A DNA stretch of 64,000 bases from Pseudomonas benzenivorans (GCF_033547155.1 NZ_CP137892.1:372001-436000), one strand, 5' to 3'. Shown: positions 19,788 to 30,189, counted from the stretch's first letter. The notes: generated from the letters alone by a model not told the origin. Program-made: numbers and translations.

Positions 19788-21148
19788 TCGAGCAGCTCGC
19801 CCAGCACCCGGGCGAAGGCCCGTTTGGTTTCCTGCTCGGCGGCGTGGCGGCCATCGCGCACGACCCAGCGTCCGGCCACCATCACATCGCGGATCTGCCG
19901 GTCGCCGCCGGCGAACAGCCAGCGGTTGAGGATGGCGTCGTCCTGGGCGCTGGCGATATAGGGGTCGTCGCCGTCCAGCACCAGCCAGTCGGCACGCTTA
20001 CCCACCGCCAGGGCGCCGACCGGCTGCCCCAGGGCCTGGGCGCCGCCGACCAGGGCGGCGTCGAACAGGGTGCGACCGACCATCGGCTGGTCGCCCCGAT
20101 GCAGGCGGTTGCGCTTCTGGTCGCGCAGGCGCTGGCCGTACTCCAGCCAGCGCAGCTCCTCGACCAGGCTGACCGAGACGTGGCTGTCCGAGCCGATGCC
20201 CAGGCGCCCACCCTGGGCCAGGTAGTCCACGGCCGGGAAGAGGCCGTCGCCGAGGTTGGCCTCGGTGGTCAGGCACAGGCCGGCCACCGCGCCGCTGGCG
20301 GCCATGGCGGCGACCTCGTCGGCCTCGGCGTGGGTGGCATGCACCAGACACCAGCGACTGTCCACCGGGGCATTGTCGAACAGCCACTGCAGGGGGCGGC
20401 GGCCGCTCCAGGCCAGGCAGTCCTCGACTTCCTTGCGCTGTTCGGCGATATGAATATGGATGGGGCGCTCGCCGCTGTCGGCGGCGAGAACCGTCTGCAG
20501 CTGCTCGGGGGTGACCGCGCGCAGCGAGTGGAAGCACAGGCCCAGGCGCTGCAGCGCCTTGCCCTGCAGCGCCGACTGCAGGCGTCGCTGCAGCTCGAGG
20601 TAGCTGTCGGTGCTGTGGATGAAACGGCGCTGGCCGGGGCTCGCCGGCTGGCCGCCGAAGCCCGAGTGGCTGTACAGCACCGGCAGCAGGGTCAGGCCGA
20701 TGCCGGCGTCCGTGGCCGCCTGGCTGACGCGCAGGGCCAGCTCGGCCGGGTCGGCATAGGCCTGGCCGTCCACCCCGTGATGCACATAGTGGAACTCGGC
20801 GACGCTGGTGTAGCCGGCCTTGAGCATCTCGATATACAGCTGGCGAGCGATGACCTCGACTTGTTCGGGGCTGAGCCGGCCGACCAATCGATACATCAGC
20901 TCGCGCCAGGTCCAGAAGCTGTCGTTGGGGTCGCCGGCGACTTCCGCCAGGCCGGCCATGGCGCGTTGGAAGGCGTGCGAATGCAGGTTGGGCATGCCCG
21001 GCAGCAGGGGGCCGCGCAGGCGCTCGGCGCCGTCGGCGGACGCCCCGACCTCGATGCGTTCCAGTTCGCCCTGGGCGTCGACATGCAGGCGCACGTTCTT
21101 CGCCCAGCCTTCGGGCAGCAATGCGCATGAAGCGTGGTATGCAGGCAT
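19784..21148 (-). CDS. hutF: N-formimino-L-glutamate deiminase HutF
   Basis: 454 residues from ATG 21148. An amidohydrolase-fold enzyme that hydrolyses formiminoglutamate to formylglutamate and ammonia, the first half of the two-step branch that HutG completes. The metal motif PNLHSHAFQRAM, later FHYVHHG, LTTEANLGDGLFP and LGIGSDSHVSVSLVEELRWLEYGQRL are typical. It is divergent from hutC with a HutC-type operator between them. The longer frame upstream crosses that operator and was rejected. Confidence 0.95.
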   Translation of the reverse strand: MPAYHASCALLPEGWAKNVRLHVDAQGELERIEVGASADGAERLRGPLLPGMPNLHSHAFQRAMAGLAEVAGDPNDSFWTWRELMYRLVGRLSPEQVEVIARQLYIEMLKAGYTSVAEFHYVHHGVDGQAYADPAELALRVSQAATDAGIGLTLLPVLYSHSGFGGQPASPGQRRFIHSTDSYLELQRRLQSALQGKALQRLGLCFHSLRAVTPEQLQTVLAADSGERPIHIHIAEQRKEVEDCLAWSGRRPLQWLFDNAPVDSRWCLVHATHAEADEVAAMAASGAVAGLCLTTEANLGDGLFPAVDYLAQGGRLGIGSDSHVSVSLVEELRWLEYGQRLRDQKRNRLHRGDQPMVGRTLFDAALVGGAQALGQPVGALAVGKRADWLVLDGDDPYIASAQDDAILNRWLFAGGDRQIRDVMVAGRWVVRDGRHAAEQETKRAFARVLGELLD

Positions 21149-21177
21149 AATGCTCGACCTAGATGCTCGTATTTGGT

Positions 21178-21193
21178 TGTATATACATATACA
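21178..21193. promoter_or_regulatory. HutC-type operator between hutF and hutC
   Basis: TGTATATACATATACA contains a perfect 10-bp palindrome (TGTATATACA) and a second register in which TGTATAT and ATATACA are inverted around AC. Position between the divergent hutF and hutC starts suggests HutC represses both, including its own gene. Confidence 0.7.
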
Positions 21194-21245
21194 GGTGTTT
21201 AGGGCGGGCGTAAACTGCCGAACCCGGCCGACAAGGAGGCACCCC

Positions 21246-21998
21246 ATGACGAAACCATTCTCGAAGCCGTCTGTTCTGGCTGGCCAGCTCGGCGAGGGCC
21301 CGGCGCCACTGTACGCCCAGGTCAAGCAGATGATCGTTCAGCAGATCCACAGCGGCGCCTGGCCCGCGCACCATCGGGTGCCCTCGGAGAGCGAGCTGGT
21401 GGAGGCGCTGGGCTTCAGCCGCATGACCATCAACCGCGCCCTGCGCGAGCTGACCAGCGAGGGCTTGCTGGTGCGCATGCAGGGGGTCGGCACCTTCGTC
21501 GCCGAGCCCAAGGGGCGCTCCGCGCTGTTCGCGGTGAACAACATCGCCGACGAGATCGCCGCCCGTGGCCACCGCCACCGCAGCAAGCTGATTCGTCTGG
21601 GGGAGGAGCTGGCCAACCCGGAGCGGGCCCTGGCCCTGGACCTGCGCGAGGGCCAGCGGGTGTTCCACTCGCTGATCGTGCACTACGAGAACGATGTGCC
21701 GGTGCAGCTCGAAGATCGCTACGTCAACGCGGCGGTGGCACCGGACTACCTGCAGCAGGACTTCGTCCGGCAGACGCCCTACGCCTACCTGTCGCGGGTC
21801 GCACCGCTGACGGAGGGCGAGCACGTGGTCGAGGCGATTCTCGCCGAGCCGGAGGAGTGCCGGCTGCTGCAGATCGAGCGGGGCGAACCCTGCCTGCTGA
21901 TCCGCCGGCGCACCTGGTCGGGGCCGCGCACCGTGACCTTCGCGCGGCTGCTGCACCCGGGTTCGCGCCATCGCCTGGAAGGACGCTTCGGCTCATGA
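21246..21998 (+). CDS. hutC: histidine utilisation repressor HutC (GntR/HutC family)
   Basis: 250 residues from ATG 21246, with a strong AAGGAGG site. The N-terminal winged helix-turn-helix is APLYAQVKQMIVQQIHSGAW...VPSESELVEALGFSRMTINRALRELTSEGLL. The C-terminal UTRA ligand domain runs from about residue 95 (RGHRHRSKLIRLGEE...LIRRRTWS). HutC proteins repress hut genes until urocanate binds. It overlaps hutD by four bases. Confidence 0.96.
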   Translation: MTKPFSKPSVLAGQLGEGPAPLYAQVKQMIVQQIHSGAWPAHHRVPSESELVEALGFSRMTINRALRELTSEGLLVRMQGVGTFVAEPKGRSALFAVNNIADEIAARGHRHRSKLIRLGEELANPERALALDLREGQRVFHSLIVHYENDVPVQLEDRYVNAAVAPDYLQQDFVRQTPYAYLSRVAPLTEGEHVVEAILAEPEECRLLQIERGEPCLLIRRRTWSGPRTVTFARLLHPGSRHRLEGRFGS

Positions 21999-22588
21999 CC
22001 CGTCTGCATCTGCACCGGGCCGCCGACTATCCGCGCATGCCCTGGAAGAACGGCGCGGGCAGCACCCTGGAGATCGCCCGGGACCGGGGCGAAGGCCTGG
22101 ACGGTTTCGGCTGGCGCCTGTCGATCGCCGACATCGGCGAGTCGGGCGGCTTCTCCAGCTTCTCCGGCTACCAGCGGGTGATCACCGTGCTGGAAGGCGA
22201 GGGCATGCGCCTGCGGGTCGATGACGTGCCCTCGCGGCCGCTGCTGCCGCTGGACCCCTTCGCCTTCGCCGGCGACAGTCGGGTGGAATGCCAGCTGCTG
22301 GGCGGCGCCATTCGCGACTTCAACCTGATCTATGCACCCCGGCGCTACGCCGCCCGCCTGCAATGGCTGGGGCTGGAACGGCCGCAGCGGCTGTTCGCTT
22401 GCGCGCCGACCCTGTTGCTGTTCGCGGCGGGCGAGGCGCTGCGGGTGCGCGTGGCGGGGGCGGATGGCGCCACCCTGGGGCGCTACGACTGCCTGCAGAT
22501 CGAACATGACCAGGACCTGTTGGAGCTGGAGCTAGAGGCGGACAGTCCCGGGGCTTGCTGCCTTATCGAGCTGAGTCCAGGGGCCTAG
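21995..22588 (+). CDS. hutD: HutD family protein
   Basis: 197 residues beginning at the ATG that overlaps the hutC stop. Cupin-like HutD signatures include PRMPWKNGAGSTLEIA, WRLSIADIGESGGFSSFSGYQRVITVLEGEGM and GGAIRDFNLIYAP. HutD is thought to limit or tune hut expression, possibly by handling urocanate or formiminoglutamate; its exact activity is not settled. Cytoplasmic. Confidence 0.93.
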   Translation: MTRLHLHRAADYPRMPWKNGAGSTLEIARDRGEGLDGFGWRLSIADIGESGGFSSFSGYQRVITVLEGEGMRLRVDDVPSRPLLPLDPFAFAGDSRVECQLLGGAIRDFNLIYAPRRYAARLQWLGLERPQRLFACAPTLLLFAAGEALRVRVAGADGATLGRYDCLQIEHDQDLLELELEADSPGACCLIELSPGA

Positions 22589-22703
22589 GCGTCTCGCATC
22601 GCTCGTCATCGGCGGCTCCCGGCGTGGCGCCGATCAGGCCGACGCGCTCGTCCGTCCGGCGCAAGGTCCTGATCTCGAAGGATTAAGCTCAGTCAAAGAG
22701 GCC

Positions 22704-22721
22704 CGCTCGGGGAACCGAGCG
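22704..22721. other. perfect hairpin between hutD and hutU
   Basis: CGCTCGG and CCGAGCG form a 7-bp stem around a GGAA loop, 115 bases after hutD. No T run follows, so it is not a standard terminator. The rest of the 277-base hutD-hutU gap contains the hutU promoter and operator only. Confidence 0.4.
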
Positions 22722-22764
22722 CCGGGAGGGTTCGGTGAGGCGGCGCGAGTCTATTGGGCTATGC

Positions 22765-22795
22765 TTGATTATGGTTGTATAGACATGTTTATATT
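22765..22795 (+). promoter_or_regulatory. putative hutU promoter with embedded HutC operator
   Basis: TTGATT (22765-22770) and TATATT (22790-22795) are 19 bases apart. The dyad TGTATAGACA at 22776-22785 lies in the spacer, where a bound repressor would block RNA polymerase. I found no correctly spaced sigma-54 motif here, although hutU is sigma-54 dependent in some pseudomonads. Confidence 0.55.
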
Positions 22796-22865
22796 ATCGC
22801 CATGCCCAGCCACAGCACTCCCGCATGAGACAGGCTGACGGCGATCTTTTACCGGAGGATTCCTT

Positions 22866-24551
22866 GTGAGCACGTCCAGTCGTTTCCGCGATACCGAAAT
22901 CCGCGCCCCGCGCGGCAGCCAGTTGAACGCCAAGAGCTGGCTGACCGAGGCGCCGCTGCGCATGCTGATGAACAACCTCGACCCCGAGGTCGCGGAGAAC
23001 CCCAAGGAGCTGGTGGTGTACGGTGGCATCGGCCGCGCCGCGCGCAACTGGGAGTGCTTCGACGCGATAGTCGAGTCGCTCAAGCAGCTGGGCGACGACG
23101 AGACCCTGCTGGTGCAGTCGGGCAAGCCGGTCGGCGTGTTCAAGACCCACAGCAATGCGCCGCGCGTGCTGATCGCCAACTCCAACCTGGTGCCGCACTG
23201 GGCCACCTGGGAGCACTTCAACGAACTGGACGCCAAGGGCCTGGCCATGTACGGCCAGATGACCGCCGGCTCCTGGATCTACATCGGCAGCCAGGGCATC
23301 GTCCAGGGCACCTACGAGACCTTCGTCGAGGCCGGTCGCCAGCACTACAACGGCGACCTCAAGGGCAAGTGGGTGCTTACCGCCGGCCTCGGCGGCATGG
23401 GCGGCGCCCAGCCCCTGGCCGCCACCCTGGCCGGTGCCTGCTCGCTGAACATCGAGTGCCAGCAGAGTCGTATCGATTTCCGCCTGAAGACCCGCTACGT
23501 CGACGAGCAGGCCAAGGACCTCGACGACGCCCTGGCCCGCATCGAGAAGTACTGCGCCGAGGGCAAGGCGATCTCCATCGCCCTGCACGGCAACGCCGCC
23601 GAGATTCTGCCGGAACTGGTCAAGCGCGGCGTGCGCCCGGACCTGGTCACCGACCAGACCAGCGCCCACGACCCGCTCAACGGCTACCTGCCGATCGGCT
23701 GGACCTGGGAGCAGTACCGCGACCGCGCGCAGAGCGAGCCGGCGGCGGTGGTCAAGGCCGCCAAGCAGTCCATGGCCGTGCACGTGCAGGCCATGCTCGA
23801 CTTCCAGAAGCAGGGCGTGCCGACCTTCGACTACGGCAACAACATCCGCCAGATGGCCCTGGAGGAGGGCGTCGAGCACGCCTTCGACTTCCCCGGCTTC
23901 GTCCCGGCCTATATCCGCCCGCTGTTCTGCCGCGGCGTCGGCCCGTTCCGCTGGGCGGCGCTGTCCGGCGACCCGCAGGACATCTACAAGACCGACGCCA
24001 AGGTCAAGGAACTGATCCCCGACGACGAGCACCTGCACCGCTGGCTGGACATGGCCCGCGAGCGCATCAGCTTCCAGGGCCTGCCGGCGCGTATCTGCTG
24101 GGTCGGCCTGGGGCTGCGCGCCAAGCTCGGCCTGGCCTTCAACGAAATGGTCCGCAGCGGCGAACTGAGCGCCCCGGTGGTGATCGGCCGCGACCATCTG
24201 GATTCCGGTTCGGTGGCCAGCCCCAACCGCGAGACCGAGGCCATGCAGGACGGCTCCGACGCCGTGTCCGACTGGCCGCTGCTCAACGCCCTGCTGAATA
24301 CCGCCAGCGGCGCCACCTGGGTCTCGCTGCACCATGGCGGCGGCGTCGGCATGGGCTTCTCCCAGCACTCCGGGGTGGTGATCGTCTGCGACGGCAGCGA
24401 CGAGGCCGCCGCGCGCATTGCCCGGGTGCTGCACAACGATCCGGCCACCGGGGTGATGCGTCACGCCGATGCCGGTTACCAGATCGCCATCGACTGCGCC
24501 CATGAGCAGGGCCTCAACCTGCCGATGATCACCTCGGGCAAAGGAGCCTGA
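22866..24551 (+). CDS. hutU: urocanate hydratase (urocanase)
   Basis: 561 residues, GTG start with GGAGGA upstream. It converts urocanate to imidazolonepropionate using tightly bound NAD+. Family segments include [42 protein letters not shown], the Rossmann glycines [16 protein letters not shown], the active-site region around [13 protein letters not shown], and [20 protein letters not shown] near the end. First gene of hutU-hutH-hutI-hutG; only two bases separate it from hutH. Confidence 0.98.
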   Translation: MSTSSRFRDTEIRAPRGSQLNAKSWLTEAPLRMLMNNLDPEVAENPKELVVYGGIGRAARNWECFDAIVESLKQLGDDETLLVQSGKPVGVFKTHSNAPRVLIANSNLVPHWATWEHFNELDAKGLAMYGQMTAGSWIYIGSQGIVQGTYETFVEAGRQHYNGDLKGKWVLTAGLGGMGGAQPLAATLAGACSLNIECQQSRIDFRLKTRYVDEQAKDLDDALARIEKYCAEGKAISIALHGNAAEILPELVKRGVRPDLVTDQTSAHDPLNGYLPIGWTWEQYRDRAQSEPAAVVKAAKQSMAVHVQAMLDFQKQGVPTFDYGNNIRQMALEEGVEHAFDFPGFVPAYIRPLFCRGVGPFRWAALSGDPQDIYKTDAKVKELIPDDEHLHRWLDMARERISFQGLPARICWVGLGLRAKLGLAFNEMVRSGELSAPVVIGRDHLDSGSVASPNRETEAMQDGSDAVSDWPLLNALLNTASGATWVSLHHGGGVGMGFSQHSGVVIVCDGSDEAAARIARVLHNDPATGVMRHADAGYQIAIDCAHEQGLNLPMITSGKGA

Positions 24552-24553
24552 AC

Positions 24554-26086
24554 ATGAGCACCCTGAATATCGTTCCCGGCCAGCTGACCCTGGCCCAACT
24601 GCGCCAGGTCCACCAGGGGCCGGTGCACCTGAGCCTGGACGCCAGCGCCGCCGAGGCCATCGACGCCAGCGTCGCCTGCGTCGAGCAGGTGCTGGCCGAC
24701 AAGCGCACTGTCTACGGCATCAACACCGGCTTCGGCCTGCTGGCCCAGACCCGCATCGCCAGCGAGGACCTGGAGAACCTGCAGCGCTCCCTGGTGCTGA
24801 GCCATGCCGCCGGCGTCGGCCGGCCGCTGGACGACGACCTGGTGCGGCTGATCATGGTGCTCAAGGTCAACAGCCTGGCCCGTGGCTTCTCCGGCATTCG
24901 TCGCCAGGTGATCGACGCGCTGATCGCCCTGGTCAACGCCGAGGTCTACCCGCATATCCCGCTCAAGGGCTCGGTGGGTGCCTCCGGTGACCTGGCGCCC
25001 CTGGCGCACATGTCCCTGGTACTGCTCGGCGAGGGCAAGGCGCGCCATCGCGGCCAGTGGCTGACGGCCGTCGAGGCCCTGGCCGTGGCCGGCCTGGAGC
25101 CGCTGACTCTGGCGGCCAAGGAGGGCCTGGCCCTGCTCAACGGTACCCAGGCCTCCACCGCCTATGCCCTGCGCGGCCTGTTCGCCGCCGAGGACCTGTT
25201 CGCCGGGGCGCTGGTGTGCGGCGGCCTCAGCGTCGAGGCCATGCTCGGCTCGCGCTCGCCCTTCGATGCGCGCATCCATGCCGCCCGTGGTCAGCGCGGG
25301 CAGATCGACGCGGCCGCGGCCTACCGCGACCTGCTCACGCCGAGCAGCGAGATCGCCCAGTCCCACGAGCAGTGCGACCGGGTCCAGGACCCTTACTCCC
25401 TGCGCTGCCAGCCTCAGGTCATGGGCGCCTGCCTGACCCAGCTGCGCCAGGCCGCCGAGGTGCTGGCGGTGGAGGCCAACGCGGTGTCGGACAACCCGCT
25501 GGTGTTCGCCGCGGAAGGCGACATCATCTCCGGCGGCAACTTCCACGCCGAGCCGGTGGCCATGGCCGCCGACAACCTGGCCCTGGCCATCGCCGAGATC
25601 GGCTCGCTGTCCGAGCGGCGCATCTCGCTGATGATGGACAAGCACATGTCGCAGCTGCCGCCCTTCCTGGTGGCCAACGGCGGGGTCAACTCCGGCTTCA
25701 TGATCGCCCAGGTCACCGCGGCGGCCTTGGCCAGCGAGAACAAGGCCCTGGCCCATCCGCACAGCGTGGACAGCCTGCCGACCTCGGCCAACCAGGAGGA
25801 CCACGTGTCCATGGCCCCGGCCGCCGGCAAGCGCCTGTGGGAGATGGCCGACAACGTGCGCGGCATCCTCGCCGTGGAATGGCTGGGCGCCTGCCAGGGC
25901 CTGGACCTGCGCGAGGGCCTGAAGACCTCGCCGAAGCTGGAGCAGGCGCGCCACACCCTGCGCGAGAAAGTGGCGCACTACCAGCGCGACCGCTTCTTCG
26001 CCCCCGACATCGAGGCGGCCAGCGAGCTGCTGGCCGAGCGGGTACTGAACGCGCTGGTGCCGACGGCGCTGCTGCCGAGCCTGTGA
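24554..26086 (+). CDS. hutH: histidine ammonia-lyase
   Basis: 510 residues. It deaminates histidine to urocanate. The Ala143-Ser144-Gly145 triad in [14 protein letters not shown] cyclises to the MIO electrophile, at the position known in P. putida HutH. Other signatures are YGINTGFG (catalytic Tyr), NGTQASTAY and [20 protein letters not shown], plus [11 protein letters not shown]. It follows hutU directly, and no permease gene lies between them. Confidence 0.98.
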   Translation: MSTLNIVPGQLTLAQLRQVHQGPVHLSLDASAAEAIDASVACVEQVLADKRTVYGINTGFGLLAQTRIASEDLENLQRSLVLSHAAGVGRPLDDDLVRLIMVLKVNSLARGFSGIRRQVIDALIALVNAEVYPHIPLKGSVGASGDLAPLAHMSLVLLGEGKARHRGQWLTAVEALAVAGLEPLTLAAKEGLALLNGTQASTAYALRGLFAAEDLFAGALVCGGLSVEAMLGSRSPFDARIHAARGQRGQIDAAAAYRDLLTPSSEIAQSHEQCDRVQDPYSLRCQPQVMGACLTQLRQAAEVLAVEANAVSDNPLVFAAEGDIISGGNFHAEPVAMAADNLALAIAEIGSLSERRISLMMDKHMSQLPPFLVANGGVNSGFMIAQVTAAALASENKALAHPHSVDSLPTSANQEDHVSMAPAAGKRLWEMADNVRGILAVEWLGACQGLDLREGLKTSPKLEQARHTLREKVAHYQRDRFFAPDIEAASELLAERVLNALVPTALLPSL

Positions 26087-26150
26087 TCTGGGGCGGGGCC
26101 GGTCGGCACGAGGAGGAGATGCATATGGTTAGGCAAAGTGGAGCGGTCCG

Positions 26151-27359
26151 ATGAACACCGTCTGGCATAACTGCCATGCCGCCACCCTGGCGGATGGACG
26201 CTACGCGATCATCGAGGATGCGGCCGTGGTCACCCGCGGCCACCTCATCGAGTGGATAGGCCCGCGCGCCGAGCTGCCGGTCGCCGACTCTGCCGAGCAC
26301 ATCGACCTCGGCGGCGCCTGGCTGACCCCGGGGCTGATCGATTGCCACACCCACCTGGTGTTCGGCGGCGATCGCAGCGGCGAATTCGAGCAGCGCCTGC
26401 AGGGCGTCAGCTATGCCGAGATCGCCGCCGCCGGTGGCGGCATCGCCAGCACCGTGCGCGCCACCCGCGAGGCCGGCGAGGAGCAGCTGCTGGCGAGCGC
26501 CGCTCGGCGCCTGCGCAGCCTGCTGCGCGAGGGGGTGACCACGGTGGAGATCAAGTCCGGCTACGGCCTCGACCTGGCCAGCGAGCGCAAGATGCTGCGG
26601 GTGATCCGCCGTCTCGGCGAGCACCTGCCGGTCACCGTGCGCGCCACCTGCCTGGCGGCCCATGCCCTGCCGGCCGAGTACGCCGAACGCGCCGATGCCT
26701 ATATCGACCTGGTCTGCCACGAGATCCTCCCGGTGCTGGCCGACGAGGGGCTGATCGATGCGGTCGATGCCTTCTGCGAGTACCTGGCCTTCTCTCCGGC
26801 GCAGGTCGAGCGGGTGTTCCAGCGCGCCCGCGAACTGGGCCTGCCGGTCAAACTGCATGCCGAGCAGCTCTCCTCGCTGCACGGCGCCAGCCTGGCGGCA
26901 CGCTACGGCGCGCTGTCGGCGGATCACCTGGAGTTCATCGACGAGTCCGACGTGCAGGCCATGGCCGCCGCCGGTAGCGTGGCGGTGCTGTTGCCGGGAG
27001 CCTTCTACTTCCTGCGCGAGACCCAGTTGCCGCCCATCGAGACGCTGCGTCGGCACGGCGTGGCCATGGCGATCGCCAGCGACCTCAACCCCGGCACCTC
27101 GCCGGCGCTGTCGCTGCGCCTGATGATGAACATGGCCTGCACCCTGTTCCGCCTGACCCCGGAGGAGGCCCTGGCCGGCGTCACCCTGCACGCCGCCCGC
27201 GCCCTCGGTCTGGGCGCCAGCCACGGCAGCCTGGAGGTCGGCAAGGTCGCCGACTTCGTCGCCTGGGACATCCGCCACCCCGCGGAACTGGCCTACTGGC
27301 TGGGCGGCGAACTGCCCAAGCGGGTCGTCCGCCATGGCCGGGAGGTGCGGCATGGATGA
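26151..27359 (+). CDS. hutI: imidazolonepropionase
   Basis: 402 residues. An amidohydrolase that opens imidazolonepropionate to formiminoglutamate, the substrate of HutF. The metal motif [15 protein letters not shown], ValGluIleLysSerGlyTyrGly, [17 protein letters not shown] and [12 protein letters not shown] are all in place. A 64-base gap separates it from hutH. It overlaps hutG by 8 bases. Confidence 0.97.
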   Translation: MNTVWHNCHAATLADGRYAIIEDAAVVTRGHLIEWIGPRAELPVADSAEHIDLGGAWLTPGLIDCHTHLVFGGDRSGEFEQRLQGVSYAEIAAAGGGIASTVRATREAGEEQLLASAARRLRSLLREGVTTVEIKSGYGLDLASERKMLRVIRRLGEHLPVTVRATCLAAHALPAEYAERADAYIDLVCHEILPVLADEGLIDAVDAFCEYLAFSPAQVERVFQRARELGLPVKLHAEQLSSLHGASLAARYGALSADHLEFIDESDVQAMAAAGSVAVLLPGAFYFLRETQLPPIETLRRHGVAMAIASDLNPGTSPALSLRLMMNMACTLFRLTPEEALAGVTLHAARALGLGASHGSLEVGKVADFVAWDIRHPAELAYWLGGELPKRVVRHGREVRHG

Positions 27360-28155
27360 GGTCTTGAGCTTCAGCCGCGGTCGCGTCCCGCTGCTGATCA
27401 GCATGCCCCACGCCGGCACCCGCCTGACGGACGAGGTCGAGGCCGGCCTGGTGGAGCAGGCGCGCAGCCTGCCGGACACCGACTGGCATATCCCGCGGCT
27501 GTACGACTTCGCCGCCGAGCTGGGGGCCAGCACCCTGGCGGCGCAGTACTCGCGCTTCGTCATCGACCTCAACCGCCCGGCGGACGATACGCCCCTGTAC
27601 GCCAGCGCCACCACCGGCCTGTTTCCCGAGACCCTGTTCGACGGCACGCCGCTGTTCCGCCCGGGGCAGCAGCCCTCAGCCGCGGCGCGGGCGGACTATC
27701 TGGCGCGGATCTGGACGCCCTATCACCAGTGCCTGGCCGCCGAGCTGGCGCGGCTCAAGGCCGAGTTCGGCTATGCCCTGCTGTTCGACGCCCACTCGAT
27801 CTGCTCGCGGGTGCCGCGTCTGTTCGACGGCCGCCTGCCGGACTTCAACCTGGGCACCCACAGCGGGGCGAGCTGCGCGCCCGAGCTGGCCGCGCGCCTG
27901 CAGGCCAGCTGCGCGCGGGCCGAGGGTTACAGCCAGGCGCTCAACGGCCGTTTCAAGGGCGGGCATATCACCCGTCACTATGGTCGCCCCGGGGAGCAGG
28001 TGCATGCCGTGCAGCTGGAGCTGGCGCAGTGCAACTACATGGACGAGCAGCCGCCCTACGCCTACCGCAGCGACCTCGCCGCCCCGACCCGGGCGGTCAT
28101 CCGCGACCTGCTCGAGACCCTGCTCGCCTGGGGGCGCGAGCGCTACGGGGGGTGA
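27352..28155 (+). CDS. hutG: N-formylglutamate deformylase
   Basis: 267 residues from ATG 27352, with GGAGGTG a few bases ahead; six codons of the longer frame are dropped. It releases formate and glutamate from N-formylglutamate, finishing the HutF branch. Signatures are the N-terminal [19 protein letters not shown], the metal-binding [16 protein letters not shown], and [12 protein letters not shown]. With hutF this shows the cell uses the five-step route, not the one-step formiminoglutamase route. Confidence 0.96.
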   Translation: MDEVLSFSRGRVPLLISMPHAGTRLTDEVEAGLVEQARSLPDTDWHIPRLYDFAAELGASTLAAQYSRFVIDLNRPADDTPLYASATTGLFPETLFDGTPLFRPGQQPSAAARADYLARIWTPYHQCLAAELARLKAEFGYALLFDAHSICSRVPRLFDGRLPDFNLGTHSGASCAPELAARLQASCARAEGYSQALNGRFKGGHITRHYGRPGEQVHAVQLELAQCNYMDEQPPYAYRSDLAAPTRAVIRDLLETLLAWGRERYGG

Positions 28156-28194
28156 GGGGCGCCCCGCGGCCTCGCCCATTTGGGGGAGGGGCGA

Positions 28195-28208
28195 CAGTCG
28201 ATCGACTG
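28195..28208. repeat. 14-bp perfect palindrome upstream of estA
   Basis: CAGTCGATCGACTG lies about 50 bases before the estA start, in the only short gap between hutG and estA. It could be an operator; no regulator is assignable. Confidence 0.4.
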
Positions 28209-28257
28209 GCTACTCTGTTGCGCTTGCCTGCGGGCAATACAACAAGACGGAGTAGCC

Positions 28258-30180
28258 ATGACTTTTCCCCTCAAAGCCCTGACCGCAGCAGTACTCCTGG
28301 CCGCAATGCCGGCCGCCACCCACGCCAATCCCTACTCGCAACTGGTGATCTTCGGCGACTCGCTGAGTGACAGCGGCCAGTTCCCCGATACCGGCAGCCC
28401 CTTGCTGGGCGGTAACCCGACCGGCGGCCTGCGTTTCACCAACCGCACCGGCCCCAACTTCCTGGCGAACAACAGCGAATACTTCGACGCGGTCTCCACC
28501 CAGCGCCTGGCCGCCCACCTCGGCCTGCAGGCCCTGCCTTCCACGCCGATCCTGCCCCAGGTGCTGACCGGCAATGCCGATGGCAGCAACTATGCGGTCG
28601 GTGGTTATCGCACCGACCAGATCCTCGCCTCGATCACCGCGGCCAACGGTTCGGTGGTCAATGCCGGCGGGGGCATCAGCAGGACGCGCAACGGCTACCT
28701 GGTGGATGTGCCGCGGGTCGATCCCGACGCGCTGTTCTATGTCAACGGCGGCGGCAACGACGTGCTGCAAGGCGTGATCACCAACCCGGCCAGCGCCGCC
28801 GCAGCGGCCGCCAACCTGGTGGCCGGGGTCGCCGCCCTGCAGCGGGCGGGGGCGCGCACCATCATCGTCTCCGACCTGCCGGACGTCGGCCTCAGCCCCG
28901 CCGGTTTCGCCAGCGGCTTTCGCGCGGCCTGGTCCGGCGCTGCGGCGCTGTACAACGATGCGCTGGCCAGCCAGCTGTCGGCCCTGGGCGGCAATGTCAT
29001 CCGCCTGAACTTCCGCGGCCTGCTGAGCGAGGTGCAGGGCGACCTGGCAACCTATGGCTTCGACCCGCTGGTCAGCCAGACCGATGTCTGCTTCAGCGGC
29101 AGTGGCTGCCTGGCCGACCCGACCTGGGGCCTGGGCGGCGCCTCGCCCAACCCGAACAAGTTGCTGTTCAACGACGGCGTGCACCCCACCGCGGCGGTGC
29201 AGCAGATCAGCGCCGATTATGTCTTCTCGATTCTCGCCGCGCCCTGGCAGGTCTCGCTGCTGCCGGAGATGGCCATGGCCAGCCTCACCGGCCATCAGCA
29301 GCAGCTGCGCAGCACCTGGCAGGCCGACCGCGGCGCCTGGCAGGCCGTCGGCCGGTGGCGCAGCTTCGTCGATGCCAGTGGCCAGCGTCAGAGTTTCCAG
29401 GAAGGCGAGGCGGTGGCCGCGGGCGACAGCGACGCCTATGGCCTGAACCTGGGCGGCAGCTACCGGCTGGATGACAACTGGCGCCTGGGCCTGGCCCTGG
29501 GCCTGCAGGAGCAGAGCCTGGAGGCCGGCGAGGCCGACTCCGAGTACGACCTGCGCAGCTACCTGCTCAGCACCTTTGCCCAGTACCAGAACGGGCGCGT
29601 GTGGGCCGATGCCAGCCTCAGCCTGGGCCATCTGGACTACCACGACCTCGATCGCCAGTTTGCCCTGGGCATCAGCGAGCGCAGCGAGAAGGGCGACACC
29701 GATGGCCGGCTCTGGGCGCTGTCCGGGCGCCTGGGTTACGACCTGGCCAATGCCGGCAGCGGTTGGCGGATCAGCCCCTTCATCAGCGCCGACTACGCCC
29801 GGGTGGATGTGGATGGCTATCGCGAGCGCGGCCAGCGCGCCACGGCGCTGCACTTCGCCGATCAGCAGCGCGACAGCCGGCGCCTGGGCATCGGCCTGCA
29901 GGCCAACTACCAGTTGAGTCCGGCGACCCAGGTGTTCGGCGAGATCGCCCGCGAGCGTGAGTTCGAGGACGATGCGCGCCAGTTGCGCCTGGGGCTGAGC
30001 GCGGTGGCCGGCAACAGCTTCGAGCTGCAAGGCCATACCGCCGCCAGCGGCCAGACCCTGGCGGGCCTGGGCATCAGCCACGCGCTGGCCGAGTCACTGC
30101 GGGTACGCGCGGCCTACCAGCTGCGCGGCACCGAGGATCGCCAGCACGGCGTCAACCTGTCCCTCGACTGGGACTGGTAA
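28258..30180 (+). CDS. estA: autotransporter GDSL esterase EstA
   Basis: 640 residues from ATG 28258. The signal peptide ends after THA (residue 23). The GDSL hydrolase passenger begins at once: VIFGDSLSDSG with nucleophile Ser35, block III NGGGNDVL, and the Asp/His block DGVHPT near 305. The C-terminal ~270 residues are an autotransporter beta-barrel with alternating aromatic strands, ending in LSLDWDW, so the terminal residue is Trp and not Phe. It displays a carboxylesterase on the cell surface; in P. aeruginosa EstA affects rhamnolipid production and motility. Confidence 0.95.
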   Translation: MTFPLKALTAAVLLAAMPAATHANPYSQLVIFGDSLSDSGQFPDTGSPLLGGNPTGGLRFTNRTGPNFLANNSEYFDAVSTQRLAAHLGLQALPSTPILPQVLTGNADGSNYAVGGYRTDQILASITAANGSVVNAGGGISRTRNGYLVDVPRVDPDALFYVNGGGNDVLQGVITNPASAAAAAANLVAGVAALQRAGARTIIVSDLPDVGLSPAGFASGFRAAWSGAAALYNDALASQLSALGGNVIRLNFRGLLSEVQGDLATYGFDPLVSQTDVCFSGSGCLADPTWGLGGASPNPNKLLFNDGVHPTAAVQQISADYVFSILAAPWQVSLLPEMAMASLTGHQQQLRSTWQADRGAWQAVGRWRSFVDASGQRQSFQEGEAVAAGDSDAYGLNLGGSYRLDDNWRLGLALGLQEQSLEAGEADSEYDLRSYLLSTFAQYQNGRVWADASLSLGHLDYHDLDRQFALGISERSEKGDTDGRLWALSGRLGYDLANAGSGWRISPFISADYARVDVDGYRERGQRATALHFADQQRDSRRLGIGLQANYQLSPATQVFGEIAREREFEDDARQLRLGLSAVAGNSFELQGHTAASGQTLAGLGISHALAESLRVRAAYQLRGTEDRQHGVNLSLDWDW

Positions 30181-30189
30181 GGCGCCGCT

